In this document: in pieces, positions 35,062 through 43,860 of the stretch
Position numbering within the stretch: the stretch's first letter is position 1
Layout: each line of letters opens with the position of its first letter
Origin: Lentisphaeria bacterium
GTDB taxonomy: Bacteria > Verrucomicrobiota > Lentisphaeria > Victivallales > Victivallaceae
Assembly: GCA_018265615.1 (NCBI GenBank)
Contig: JABLYX010000035.1
Coordinates: 1-51,074, forward strand
Direction of reading: 5' to 3'
Length of the DNA: 51,074 nucleotides
The notes under the pieces: generated by a model
Databases searched by the model: none
Told to the model about the DNA's origin: nothing
What the model saw: the letters and a program-made list of their open reading frames with translations, nothing else
Translations under genes and position numbers: made by a program

Positions 35062-38000
35062 TTACTGCTCTTTGCCGCAGCACTTTTTGTACTTCTTGCC
35101 GCTGCCGCACGGGCAGTCGTCATTACGGCCGATCTTCGGCGCGCTGCGTTGAACCGGGGAGAGTGTTGCGCTCTCCTCTTCTTCCGGCATCTGCTCCGGC
35201 AGCATCCCCGGCAGCGGCGGAATGTTCATCATCCCCTGCCCGAACTCCGGCGCGGAAACCGTGATCGAACCACCGTCGAACTGTCCGAAGGTCTGGTGAA
35301 TCAGCTCCTGCGGCAGCGTCGCGAGGATTTCCTCGAGTGTCGCGAGGCGCGTGACCGTCACGCGGAACAGGTTGTTCGCCACATCATGGTAGATCTGGTC
35401 CATCAGCGTCTTGAAGATCTTGTACGCCTCCTGCTTGTACTCCACCAGCGGGTCCTTCTGCGCATAAACGCGCAGCGACATGCTCGAGCGCAGCCCGTCC
35501 ATCGCGTACAGGTGTTCCTGCCAGAGGCGGTCGATCGCTTCGAGAACCGTGTGGCGTTCGAGGTATTTCACCTGCTCTTCGGGCAGGTCGGCATTGCGTT
35601 CCTTGTGCGCCTCTTCGATCCGGTCGACGATCTGCAGCGTCAGCTCATCGGCGGAGTGGAGCCGGCCGTCTGCGCCGATTCCGCCCGTCAGCTCTTCCGG
35701 CTTGAATGAGAGCGGGAAGGTCGTGTTCAGGTAGGCCAGCAGCGCCGCCTTGTCGAACGCGCCGCTCTTGTCTTCGCTCTCGGAGGCCGGCTTCGATGCG
35801 ATCAGCAGGATCTGCGCTTCGATGACCTGCTCGATGATGCCGAACAGCACATCGTGCGGATCGTCGGAGAGCAGCGCCTGCTTGCGCAGCCCGTAGATGA
35901 TCTCACGCTGCTTGTTCATCACATCGTCGAAGTCGAGTGTGCGCTTGCGGATCGCGAAATGCTGCTGCTCGACCCGGCGCTGCGCCGTTTCGATCGACTT
36001 CGTCAGCCACGGATGCTGCAGCTCGTCGCCCTCTTCGAGGCCGAAACGGTCGAAAATCTTCACAATGCGGTCCGAGCCGAACAGCCGCATGAGGTTGTCT
36101 TCGAGAGACACGTAGAATTTCGAGGAACCCGGGTCGCCCTGGCGCGAACAGCGTCCGCGCAGCTGGCGGTCGATGCGCCGCGAGTCATGGCGCGAACTGC
36201 CGACCACGTGGAGCCCGCCGAGTTCGGCCACGCCGGGGCCGAGTTTGATGTCGGTGCCGCGGCCGGCCATGTTGGTGGCCACCGTGACTGCCCCGACCTG
36301 TCCGGCGCGCGCCACGATTTCGGCTTCGCGCTGGTGGTTCTTCGCGTTCAGAACGTTGTGCGGAATGTTCCGCATCTTGAGCATGCGCGAGAGGATTTCG
36401 GAGTCTTCGACCGAGATCGTGCCGAGCAGCACCGGCTGTCCTTTTTCATGGCGCTCGATCACGTCCTTCAGGATTGCGTTGTATTTTTCGCGCTTGGTCT
36501 TGAAGATCGAATCGTTATCGTCCTTGCGGATGCAGGGGCGGTTGGTCGGAACCACGATCACATCGAGCTTGTAGATCTGGTGGAACTCGTTCGCTTCGGT
36601 TTCCGCCGTACCGGTCATGCCCGCGAGCTTCTTATACATGCGGAAGTAGTTCTGGATCGTGATCGTCGCCATGGTCTGGGTTTCCTGTTCGATCGGAACC
36701 CGTTCCTTCGCTTCGAGCGCCTGGTGCAGGCCGTCCGAGAAACGGCGGCCCGGCATGATGCGCCCGGTGTGTTCGTCGACGATCAGGACCTTGTTGTCCT
36801 GAACCACATAGTTCACGTCCTTTTCGAACAGGCAGTACGCCTTCAGCAGTTGGGACAGGTCGTGCAGCCGCTCGCTTTTCCCCGCGAATTCGGTCTGGAA
36901 CGTCTCGCGCTTCGCGGTTTTCTCCGTTTCGGAGAGCGTTTCATCCTGATCGATCGAGGCGAGCTCGCTCAACAGATCCGGCACGATGAACGCATCCGGA
37001 TCGTTCGGGGAGATCGCTTCGCGCCCCTTGTCGGTCAGGTCCGCCTCGTGAGTCTTTTCGTCCATCGCGAAGTAAAGCTCGCTCTGGACCTCCTGCAGCA
37101 TACCGCGGTTCGAATCGCTGCGTACGCGGGTCTCAAGCTTCTCGAGCGCTTTCAGGGTCGCGCCGTCTTCGAGCACATGCAGCAGCTGCTTGTGCGTCGG
37201 CATGCCGAATTTCACCTGCAGCAGCTTCAGGAGCGCGACTTCACGGTCGTCCTCGGAGATGCCCTCTTTCGAGAGCGTCGCGCGCGCCTCACGGACCAAC
37301 CGCGAACAGAGCATATTCTGCTTGTTGTAAAGATCCGAAACCAGCGGCTGGAGCACATCGAACTGATGGGTCGACATCGGAACCGGGCCGGAGATGATCA
37401 GCGGCGTACGCGCTTCGTCGATCAGGATGCTGTCGATTTCGTCGACGATCGCATAATAGTGGTCGCGCTGTACAAGTTGGGCGGCCTCGTTGGCCATGCC
37501 CATGTCGCGCAGGTAGTCGAAGCCGAATTCACTGTTCGTGCCGTAGGTGATGTCGCAGGCGTACTGCTCGCGGCGCTCGTGCGGCGGCTGCTGGTTCTGC
37601 AGGCAGCCGCAGGTGAGCCCGAGGAAGTTGTAGATGTTGCCCATCCAGTTCGAGTCGCGCAGAGCGAGGTAGTCGTTCACGGTGACGAGCTGACAGTTCC
37701 TGCCGGTCAGCGCATTCAGGTAGAGCGGCATGGTCGCGACGAGGGTTTTGCCTTCGCCGGTGGCCATTTCCGCGATATTGCCGCGGTGCAGCGCGATCCC
37801 GCCGAGGATCTGGACATCGAACGGGACCATGTCCCAGACCATCTTCTGGCCGCAGACCTCGATCTCCCGGCCGACCATGCGGCGGCAGGCGTTCTTCACC
37901 GCCGCGAACGCCTCGCACATGACGTCGTCGAGGGTTTCGCCGTTGGCGACGCGGGCCTTGAATTCGTCCGTCTTGGCGCGGAGCTCCTCGTCGGAGAGCT

Positions 38001-38109
38001 TCTGGTATTCCGTCTCAATCGCGTTGATCCTGCGGACGAGCGGCGCCATCTTTTTGAGGTCGCGCTTTGATTTGGTGCCGAAAACGGCTTTCAGAATGGA
38101 AGTCAGCAT
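35062..38109 (-). CDS. secA: Preprotein translocase ATPase SecA
   Basis: A 1015-residue motor that drives unfolded proteins through SecYEG. Seen are the Walker A (MATGEGKTL), Walker B-type DEIDSILIDEARTP, helicase motif region VATNMAGRGTDIKLG, and the C-terminal zinc SEC-C motif (CPCGSGKKYKKCC) that binds SecB or ribosomes. It is about 110 residues longer than E. coli SecA; the extra sits mainly between the first ATPase lobe and the cross-linking domain (about residues 270-430), as in Bacteroidota and PVC-group SecA. I chose the Met at 38109 (MLTSILKAVFGTKS) over an upstream one. One base separates it from pyrE. Confidence 0.97.
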   Translation of the reverse strand: MLTSILKAVFGTKSKRDLKKMAPLVRRINAIETEYQKLSDEELRAKTDEFKARVANGETLDDVMCEAFAAVKNACRRMVGREIEVCGQKMVWDMVPFDVQILGGIALHRGNIAEMATGEGKTLVATMPLYLNALTGRNCQLVTVNDYLALRDSNWMGNIYNFLGLTCGCLQNQQPPHERREQYACDITYGTNSEFGFDYLRDMGMANEAAQLVQRDHYYAIVDEIDSILIDEARTPLIISGPVPMSTHQFDVLQPLVSDLYNKQNMLCSRLVREARATLSKEGISEDDREVALLKLLQVKFGMPTHKQLLHVLEDGATLKALEKLETRVRSDSNRGMLQEVQSELYFAMDEKTHEADLTDKGREAISPNDPDAFIVPDLLSELASIDQDETLSETEKTAKRETFQTEFAGKSERLHDLSQLLKAYCLFEKDVNYVVQDNKVLIVDEHTGRIMPGRRFSDGLHQALEAKERVPIEQETQTMATITIQNYFRMYKKLAGMTGTAETEANEFHQIYKLDVIVVPTNRPCIRKDDNDSIFKTKREKYNAILKDVIERHEKGQPVLLGTISVEDSEILSRMLKMRNIPHNVLNAKNHQREAEIVARAGQVGAVTVATNMAGRGTDIKLGPGVAELGGLHVVGSSRHDSRRIDRQLRGRCSRQGDPGSSKFYVSLEDNLMRLFGSDRIVKIFDRFGLEEGDELQHPWLTKSIETAQRRVEQQHFAIRKRTLDFDDVMNKQREIIYGLRKQALLSDDPHDVLFGIIEQVIEAQILLIASKPASESEDKSGAFDKAALLAYLNTTFPLSFKPEELTGGIGADGRLHSADELTLQIVDRIEEAHKERNADLPEEQVKYLERHTVLEAIDRLWQEHLYAMDGLRSSMSLRVYAQKDPLVEYKQEAYKIFKTLMDQIYHDVANNLFRVTVTRLATLEEILATLPQELIHQTFGQFDGGSITVSAPEFGQGMMNIPPLPGMLPEQMPEEEESATLSPVQRSAPKIGRNDDCPCGSGKKYKKCCGKEQ

Positions 38110-38110
38110 C

Positions 38111-38677
38111 TTATTTTGACCCCGGCCGATCGATCGGCGTGTTGGTTTTGCACAGCGGGCACTCGGCCGGATCAAAGGTCGGCAGCGAGAGCTTCAGCGC
38201 ACTTTTGAACGGAACGTCGAATTGCGCGTCGCCGCCCGAACGGTCGACGATGACCGCGATGCCGACCACATCACCGCCGAGACTGCGGACGAGGTCGACG
38301 GTCTGCTGAACCCGGCCGCCTTTCGTGACGACGTCTTCCGCCACGAGCACCTTTTCTCCCGGCTTGATCGCGAAGCCGCGCTTCAGGACGAGCTGGCCGT
38401 CCTCCTTGTCCGCGAAGATCGCACGGACGCCGAGCGCGCGGGCAACCTCCTGACCGACGATGAGGCCGCCGACCGCGGGAGAGATGACGGTTTCGATTTT
38501 CTGGCTGCGGAACTGGTCCGCGAGGTATTTACAGACTGTTTCGGCCTTGTCCGGATACTGCAGAAGCAGCGCGGCCTGGAAGAAGCGGTTGCTGTGCAGT
38601 CCGCTGCGAAGCTGGAAATGGCCGGTCAGAAGTGCGCCGGAATCCTCCAGAATCTTGATGATTTCCTGTTCTGTCAT
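38111..38677 (-). CDS. pyrE: Orotate phosphoribosyltransferase
   Basis: A 188-residue enzyme converting orotate and PRPP to OMP in pyrimidine synthesis. The PRPP loop is VLVAEDVVTKGGRV (near 109-122), preceded by SPAVGGLIVGQEVARAL. The tail CPLCKTNTPIDRPGSK, with two Cys, is the feature of the PyrE type found in many anaerobes and thermophiles. It lies directly ahead of secA (one base apart), presumably in one message; no functional tie between them is known. Confidence 0.95.
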   Translation of the reverse strand: MTEQEIIKILEDSGALLTGHFQLRSGLHSNRFFQAALLLQYPDKAETVCKYLADQFRSQKIETVISPAVGGLIVGQEVARALGVRAIFADKEDGQLVLKRGFAIKPGEKVLVAEDVVTKGGRVQQTVDLVRSLGGDVVGIAVIVDRSGGDAQFDVPFKSALKLSLPTFDPAECPLCKTNTPIDRPGSK

Positions 38678-38727
38678 ATTGGAATTTCCCCCTGTTATCG
38701 TTAAATCCCGACAATCCTGTGATGTTC

Positions 38728-38752
38728 AAAAGCCGCACTTTCCGTGTGCGGC
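38728..38752 (-). terminator. Terminator after the zinc-binding small protein
   Basis: GCCGCAC (38732-38738) and GTGCGGC (38746-38752) form a 7-bp stem; on the minus strand it is followed by TTTTGAA. It separates the EIIA/zinc-protein pair from pyrE-secA. Confidence 0.6.
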
Positions 38753-38863
38753 GCCATTGCAAAAAACAAACGCCGGCTCTTTATCCGCCGGAATCGGAAT
38801 CCCGGCCGGACCTGCCGGCGCCCGGCGGTGTGACCCGCCCGCTTTTTCCTTGAATGCTTTTCT

Positions 38864-39256
38864 TCAGCGGAACGTATCCGGAGAAGCCGGTTCGACCCAG
38901 AGATGGAAGTCCACCTTGCGGTCTCCGACCTCAAGCGTAATCAAAGTGTTGAGACGCGTCAGCAGAAGCGCGTACGGAATCTTTACCTCGCCGCCCGCGA
39001 CATTGACCGAGACATTGCTGTCGCCGAGGATGTCTTCCGCTTTGCGGATCGCGATAATGAGCTCGAGCATGCGGCCGAGCTTGTCTTTCAGGTTCGCATC
39101 GAGCGCATAGGGGCGGTGGCACTTCGGACAGACCGCCTGGAAATCGCGCCCGGCGATGTCCGCGAGGTTGAATTTGACGACGCCGTCGCATTCCGGGGCG
39201 AAACAGTGAAAATCGATCTGCGCCTTCGCGCCGAGCTGATTGGCCGGTTTGGTCAT
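38864..39256 (-). CDS. Small putative zinc-binding protein
   Basis: A 130-residue protein with a likely zinc site: Cys at FHCFAPEC (near residues 18-23) and CPKC (near 44-47), then a helix (DKLGRMLELIIAIRKAED) and a beta-rich end (NVSVNVAGGEVKIPYALL; FHLWVEP). No family is recognised. Start at 39256 because a GGGAGGA ribosome site lies inside the longer frame, 10 bases before this ATG. It is 26 bases after the EIIA-like gene, suggesting a shared message and perhaps a shared role. Confidence 0.75.
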   Translation of the reverse strand: MTKPANQLGAKAQIDFHCFAPECDGVVKFNLADIAGRDFQAVCPKCHRPYALDANLKDKLGRMLELIIAIRKAEDILGDSNVSVNVAGGEVKIPYALLLTRLNTLITLEVGDRKVDFHLWVEPASPDTFR

Positions 39257-39282
39257 TTCCCGAAATTCCTCCCGAATCAAAC

Positions 39283-39747
39283 TTACTTTGCGTCGTCGCG
39301 GTGAATGAGGTCGAGGATCTGCGCCGGATTTCCGGCCGCGTCGACGAGCTCCTGAATCAGTGATGTGTTGCGCAGTTTCCGGGAGATGCTGCCGAGCAGC
39401 TGCAGGTACGCTTCCTGATTTTCGTCCGGGGCGACCGTGAACACCACAACCCGGACGGGTTGGTCGTCCTGGCTCTGGTAATCTTCGATCGGATTTTCGC
39501 AGACGCCGACAATGACGTACGGATGGTTGATGTCGTTGACCCGGATGTGCGGCAGCGCGAGCATGCCGCCGACGCCCGTGGTCATCATCTGCTCCCGTTT
39601 CCAGGTCAGGCGGAAGATCACGTCCCGGTTCAGCTTGGTCAGATCCGCGGCGCGGGTAATCAGCTGATCCATCACCTCGAGCTTGTTTCGGCCGTCGAGG
39701 GACATCACTGAATCCTTGGTCACGTACTGAGTGAAATCATACTTCAT
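39283..39747 (-). CDS. PTS EIIA-Ntr-like protein
   Basis: A 154-residue cytoplasmic protein of the fructose/nitrogen EIIA fold. The phosphorylated His lies in GGMLALPHIRV (near residue 67), with the surrounding 'LTWKREQMMTTGVGG' and a C-terminal LLGSISRKLRNTSLIQEL as in PtsN. Such proteins pass phosphate from PEP through NPr for regulation rather than import. No HPr, EI or sugar EIIB/C gene is in the window, which favours the regulatory reading. Confidence 0.88.
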   Translation of the reverse strand: MKYDFTQYVTKDSVMSLDGRNKLEVMDQLITRAADLTKLNRDVIFRLTWKREQMMTTGVGGMLALPHIRVNDINHPYVIVGVCENPIEDYQSQDDQPVRVVVFTVAPDENQEAYLQLLGSISRKLRNTSLIQELVDAAGNPAQILDLIHRDDAK

Positions 39748-39856
39748 TTTTTATCTCCGTAAACACACTTGCGGCCGACCTTGTTCCAATAGAGAACAGA
39801 CATCCGTATTCACGCGGCCGACGTTCCTTACCCGAATCATACATAAATTTTTCTTT

Positions 39857-39885
39857 AAGATATCTCCCGGTTTCGGATTTTGCAA
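39857..39885 (-). promoter_or_regulatory. Promoter of the EIIA-like gene
   Basis: Minus strand TTGCAA (39880-39885), 17-bp spacer, TATCTT (39857-39862). The leader is about 100 nt and contains the direct repeat GTCGGCCGC twice. Confidence 0.5.
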
Positions 39886-39949
39886 CAGAACATTTGAATT
39901 TTTTCTTTTAAATGCGCCATTTTTTGTGAATCCCCGGAAGATTGCGAAA

Positions 39950-41833
39950 TCACGTGTCACCGTTCCCGGGATTTCCGGCAGGAGACGGGCGGATCCGGAT
40001 CTCCTCCGCATAGAATCTGCCGAGCAGAATTCCGGTCCGCGCGGAAAAGGCCAGAAGCTTTTCTTCGCGCTCCGGCGCCATGTCCCGCACGGTCAGCACG
40101 ACCTTGTCGACCGCGTATTTGTCCGCCAGCGATTCGAGGTCGTTGCCGCGCCCGAGGACCGGCAGCCCGAAGACCTTCATCCCGGTGATTGCCGGGTCGT
40201 CGTCAACGATTCCGACCAGTGTGGCGGCCTCCGAAGAGTGGCTGCCGTAGAGGTGCCCGAGATAGAGCGCCGTGTTACGGCCGCCCCCGTAGATCAGGAT
40301 CCGGATCTTCCGCAGCCCGAGCGAGCGGTTCTGCCGGGCGTGCCACATCATGCGCATTCCGACATAGATGAGGAAGATCCGCACGAGCCCAAGCCCCAGC
40401 GCCGCAAACAGTGAGTACAGAACCAGGAACGCCGGGAGCAGTTCGCGGTTGAACCGGTCGCAGAACACGGCGAAGAAGCTGCAGCCCGCGATCAGCCCGA
40501 TCAGCGTGACCTCGATGAGCAGCCGCAGCTCCTCGTACCCGGTTCTCAGCCAGAGGACGCGGTAGTTGCCGCTGAAGAGATAGAGCACCGGAACAGGGGC
40601 CGCGAGGCAGATGAAGCCGAACCAGAACTCATGATAGCCGAGCTCGAGCAGCTCGAGTGCCAGCAGATTCGCGCCGAGGAGGATCGCCAGGTCGGCGAAC
40701 GGAACCGAAAGAAGCACGACCGGCAGCTTGCGCGGCCGCGACAGTCCGTTCCTGAGCAGCCGCGCCGAGTCATACAGCTCGACGCCCGCCACCCGGCGAA
40801 CCACCACCAGTACGAGAAACAGCACGACGAAATATCCGAGCGCGGGGAGCGTCCGCTCAAAGAGCAGCGTGAGGAACCCGAGCCCCGCCAGCAGGCAGCC
40901 GAGCAGGTAGATCCGGATCGCGGCCTTGCGCTGGCTGCTGACCTCTTTCAGGATCCGGTGGTGCAGATGATGCAGGTCCGCCGTCATGATTCCTTTTGCT
41001 TTCTTCGGTTCAAGCAGCCGGCGTACGAGCCTTCTCCAGAATGCGAGCGTCACATCGAACAGCGGCACCCCGATCGCGAGCAGCGGAACCAGCAGCGAGG
41101 TCAGCGCGGCGGACCGCCCGAACGACAGGAGCCCGGCGTAGGCGAAGAAGAGCCCGAGGAACATCGAGCCGGTATCTCCCATGAAGATCGAGGCCGGAGA
41201 GAAGTTGTAGCGCAGGAATCCGGCGCAGCTTCCCGCCAGGATGAACGCGACCGCGACCATTCCCGGCGAGCTGTTCTGCAGTCCGCCCCAGAGTCCGAGG
41301 CAGATTGCGGAGAGGAATCCGAGCCCGGCGGCGACGCCGTCCATGCCGTCGATCAGGTTGAATGCGTTCACGATCGTCACGACCCAGAGTATGGTCAGCG
41401 GCAGCGCGAGATAATCCGGCAGCTCGACACCGAGCACATGCTTCATGCGGGCTCCGACCGCCCAGACCAGTATGCCGGCCAGGATCTGGATCAGAAGTTT
41501 GGCCCGGCTCCCCAGCGAAAAACGGTCATCCAGCAGTCCGCCGAACAGGATCACCGCCGCGGGCAGCGCGAAGCCCCCCACGAAATTGCCCATATGAAGA
41601 TCCGGGTGGCGCACTACATAGAGTGCGGCGGTCAGGAAGAACGCGGCGATGATCGCGACACCGCCGCCGCGCGGCGTCGGTGTCGTGTGCACGCGCCGTT
41701 CGTCCGGCATATCCACAAAGCCGAGGCGCGGCAGCACGCTGACGCAGGCCCGTGTCAGGACGAGTGCGACCAGGCAGGCGATGGCGGGATAAACGACAAG
41801 GGCATAGACCGACGCTTTCAGCAGGTCAATCAC
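39950..41833 (-). CDS. WecA/TagO-type glycosyl-1-phosphate transferase fused to a CapD-like N-terminal region
   Basis: A 627-residue inner-membrane protein. Residues 1-330 are the MraY/WecA family: metal Asp101-Asp102 (GLLDDRFSLG), NAFNLIDGMDG (156-166), FMGDTGS (218-224) and the HHLHHR motif (288-293). This part loads a sugar-1-phosphate onto undecaprenyl phosphate. Residues about 370-500 add four more helices, and 505-600 is a Rossmann fold (ILIYGGGRNTALYLG, then VGIVDDDP and GLPVLGRGNDLE). That is the layout of the front half of CapD/FlaA1-type nucleotide-sugar enzymes, but the catalytic SDR domain is missing. Its start overlaps the phosphatase stop by 4 bases. Confidence 0.88.
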   Translation of the reverse strand: MIDLLKASVYALVVYPAIACLVALVLTRACVSVLPRLGFVDMPDERRVHTTPTPRGGGVAIIAAFFLTAALYVVRHPDLHMGNFVGGFALPAAVILFGGLLDDRFSLGSRAKLLIQILAGILVWAVGARMKHVLGVELPDYLALPLTILWVVTIVNAFNLIDGMDGVAAGLGFLSAICLGLWGGLQNSSPGMVAVAFILAGSCAGFLRYNFSPASIFMGDTGSMFLGLFFAYAGLLSFGRSAALTSLLVPLLAIGVPLFDVTLAFWRRLVRRLLEPKKAKGIMTADLHHLHHRILKEVSSQRKAAIRIYLLGCLLAGLGFLTLLFERTLPALGYFVVLFLVLVVVRRVAGVELYDSARLLRNGLSRPRKLPVVLLSVPFADLAILLGANLLALELLELGYHEFWFGFICLAAPVPVLYLFSGNYRVLWLRTGYEELRLLIEVTLIGLIAGCSFFAVFCDRFNRELLPAFLVLYSLFAALGLGLVRIFLIYVGMRMMWHARQNRSLGLRKIRILIYGGGRNTALYLGHLYGSHSSEAATLVGIVDDDPAITGMKVFGLPVLGRGNDLESLADKYAVDKVVLTVRDMAPEREEKLLAFSARTGILLGRFYAEEIRIRPSPAGNPGNGDT

Positions 41834-43860
41834 ACGTCTTTCACCTCCCCGGCCGCTGCGTTGAACCGCAGGATCAGCATTGTGATGTCATCCGTCTGCT
41901 CCGCTCCGCCGGCGAATTGGTCGACGGCCCGCAGGATCTCTTCGCCCAGTTTCGCCACGGAGGCGCCCGGGCAATAGGCCAGAACCCGCAGCAGCGCGCC
42001 GGAACCGAACGACTCGTGCGCCGGGTTTTCTGCCTCGGTCACGCCGTCTGTATAGAGAACCATTGTATCCCCGGCTCCCAGCGCAATCGTGCCGGTGCTG
42101 TAGCTCGCACCGGGAACGACGCCCAGCGCGGGGCCGTGCCGCGTGGTCAGGAGCTCGATCGCCCCGTTCCCGCGGCGGACGCACGGCGGATTGTGCCCGG
42201 CGTTCGTATAGTGAACTTCTCCGGTGCGGATGTCGAGGATGCCGAGGAAGTAGGTCACGAACATCAGCGTCTCATTGTTGCGGCTCAGAAGCTCGTTGAT
42301 CCGTGTGACCAGCATGCCGGGGTCATGGAGTTTTTCCGCTTCGCTGCGCTGCAGCGTCTGGGTCACGGCCATGAAAAGTGCGGCAGGAATCCCCTTGTCC
42401 GACACATCGCCTATGATGAAGCAGTAGTGCGACTCGTCGAGATAGAAGAAGTCATACAGGTCACCGCCGACCTGCCGCGCGGGCCGCAGCGTCGCATAGA
42501 GGGAGAACTCCTTTGCATCCGGCAGCGGCGGGAGCATTTTCGGCAGGATCCCGAGCTGGATCTGCCGGGCGACTTCGAGTTCGCTCTCGATGCGCTGCCG
42601 CGTGGCGGTTGTGGTCTTGAGCTCTTCGACGTAGGATTTCAGCGCTGTCTGCATCGATTGGAACGCCCGGGCGAGCCGCCCGACCTGATCCATCCCTTTC
42701 GGCGCGGGCAGTTGTGTGTCGAAGTTGCCTTCCCCGATAGCCTGCGCCGCGTCGGTGAGCTTTTCGAGCGGCCGCGACATGCGGCGGATGAGCGCCCCGA
42801 CCAGCAGCAGGCAGAGGAGAATCCCCACGGCCGCGATTGGAATCGCCCGGCCGGTCAGCCCCTGCAGCGGGGCGAGGAGTTTCACCTCCGGATAGGCGAC
42901 GCCGAGGCTCCAGCCCGGCGCCGCGACGGGCGCGTAGAAGATGCGTTCCATACCCGTGCGGCGGTTGAAGATCCGTCCCCGCGTATAACCGGTTTTCCCG
43001 GCCAGCATGGCGCGTCCGATCATCCGCAGCTTTTCGGAGGCGTCTTCGGGGTTGAATACCTTCCGGCGCAGCAGGTCGGCGTAACTGAAGACCGTGGAGT
43101 CGATGATGAGAGGGGCCTCCTGTCGGAGCTCTTCGGTTTCGTACGGATAGGCTTCGTCCTCCGGGAACGCGACGAAGCGCCCGAACCGCGAAAGCAGGAA
43201 CTCCTGGCCGTAGCCGTAGGCGTCCGCCTCGGCGACCAGCGTGCTGAGGCCGTCCAGCGAAAGGTCGAACCCGGTCATGCCGATGAATTTCCCGGTCGCA
43301 TTCCGGATCGGTTGGGAGCGCGTGCACATTTCGACGCCCGAATAGGGATCGAGATAGGGCTCGGTCCAGACCGGGCGGTCGAGCAGCTGCGGAATCGTGA
43401 ACCAGTCGAATTTGAAGTACTGGTACTCGTCGTCCCCGAGCCGCGCGACTTCGATCTTGCCGGTTTTGCCCACGTGCGCGTAAAGCATGAAATAACGCGA
43501 GGCGGGGTCTTCGCCGTAGGGTACATAGGCGATGCTGATTCCGCAGAGCGACGGTACGGTTTTCCGCATCTGCGTGAGCGTTTCGCGGATCATCCGCTTC
43601 TGCGTCTCTTCGCCGGGGCGGTTTGCTTCGAGCGCGAGCGCCAGCTCCTGGGCGGCGGCTTCGACCGGCGGAAAGACGCGGTTGATCCGAGCCGCGGTGA
43701 GTTCGACGACCGCGAGCGCGGTCTGGTCGATCTCCTCGTTCAGGATGGCGCGGGTGCGGAAGTAGAGAAAGCCGCCGACGCCGCATCCCACCGCCAGCAG
43801 GAACAGCAGCAGGACCGTGTTGATCTTCGTGGCGAAGTTCCAGTCCCGGAAACGCTTCAT
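41830..43860 (-). CDS. Membrane Cache-HAMP-PP2C (SpoIIE-type) phosphatase
   Basis: A 676-residue sensor. Helix 1 (about 14-34), a large periplasmic Cache-type domain (36-335, with WFTIPQLLDRPVWTEPYLD and GMTGFDLSLD), helix 2 (339-358), a HAMP linker (359-412), a coiled segment (ELEVARQIQLGILP) and a SpoIIE PP2C domain (445-665). The metal Asp residues are present: GGDLYDF (Asp467), GDVSDKG (Asp485), LYTDG (Asp605) and TDD (Asp657/658). Such proteins dephosphorylate anti-anti-sigma (STAS) partners. No STAS or anti-sigma kinase gene is in the window. It overlaps both neighbours by 4 bases. Confidence 0.95.
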   Translation of the reverse strand: MKRFRDWNFATKINTVLLLFLLAVGCGVGGFLYFRTRAILNEEIDQTALAVVELTAARINRVFPPVEAAAQELALALEANRPGEETQKRMIRETLTQMRKTVPSLCGISIAYVPYGEDPASRYFMLYAHVGKTGKIEVARLGDDEYQYFKFDWFTIPQLLDRPVWTEPYLDPYSGVEMCTRSQPIRNATGKFIGMTGFDLSLDGLSTLVAEADAYGYGQEFLLSRFGRFVAFPEDEAYPYETEELRQEAPLIIDSTVFSYADLLRRKVFNPEDASEKLRMIGRAMLAGKTGYTRGRIFNRRTGMERIFYAPVAAPGWSLGVAYPEVKLLAPLQGLTGRAIPIAAVGILLCLLLVGALIRRMSRPLEKLTDAAQAIGEGNFDTQLPAPKGMDQVGRLARAFQSMQTALKSYVEELKTTTATRQRIESELEVARQIQLGILPKMLPPLPDAKEFSLYATLRPARQVGGDLYDFFYLDESHYCFIIGDVSDKGIPAALFMAVTQTLQRSEAEKLHDPGMLVTRINELLSRNNETLMFVTYFLGILDIRTGEVHYTNAGHNPPCVRRGNGAIELLTTRHGPALGVVPGASYSTGTIALGAGDTMVLYTDGVTEAENPAHESFGSGALLRVLAYCPGASVAKLGEEILRAVDQFAGGAEQTDDITMLILRFNAAAGEVKDV

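Noticed and set aside
35854..38070. Long plus-strand open frame opposite secA (about 738 codons)
   Set aside because: SecA on the minus strand is fully conserved; the antisense product has no motif and biased composition.
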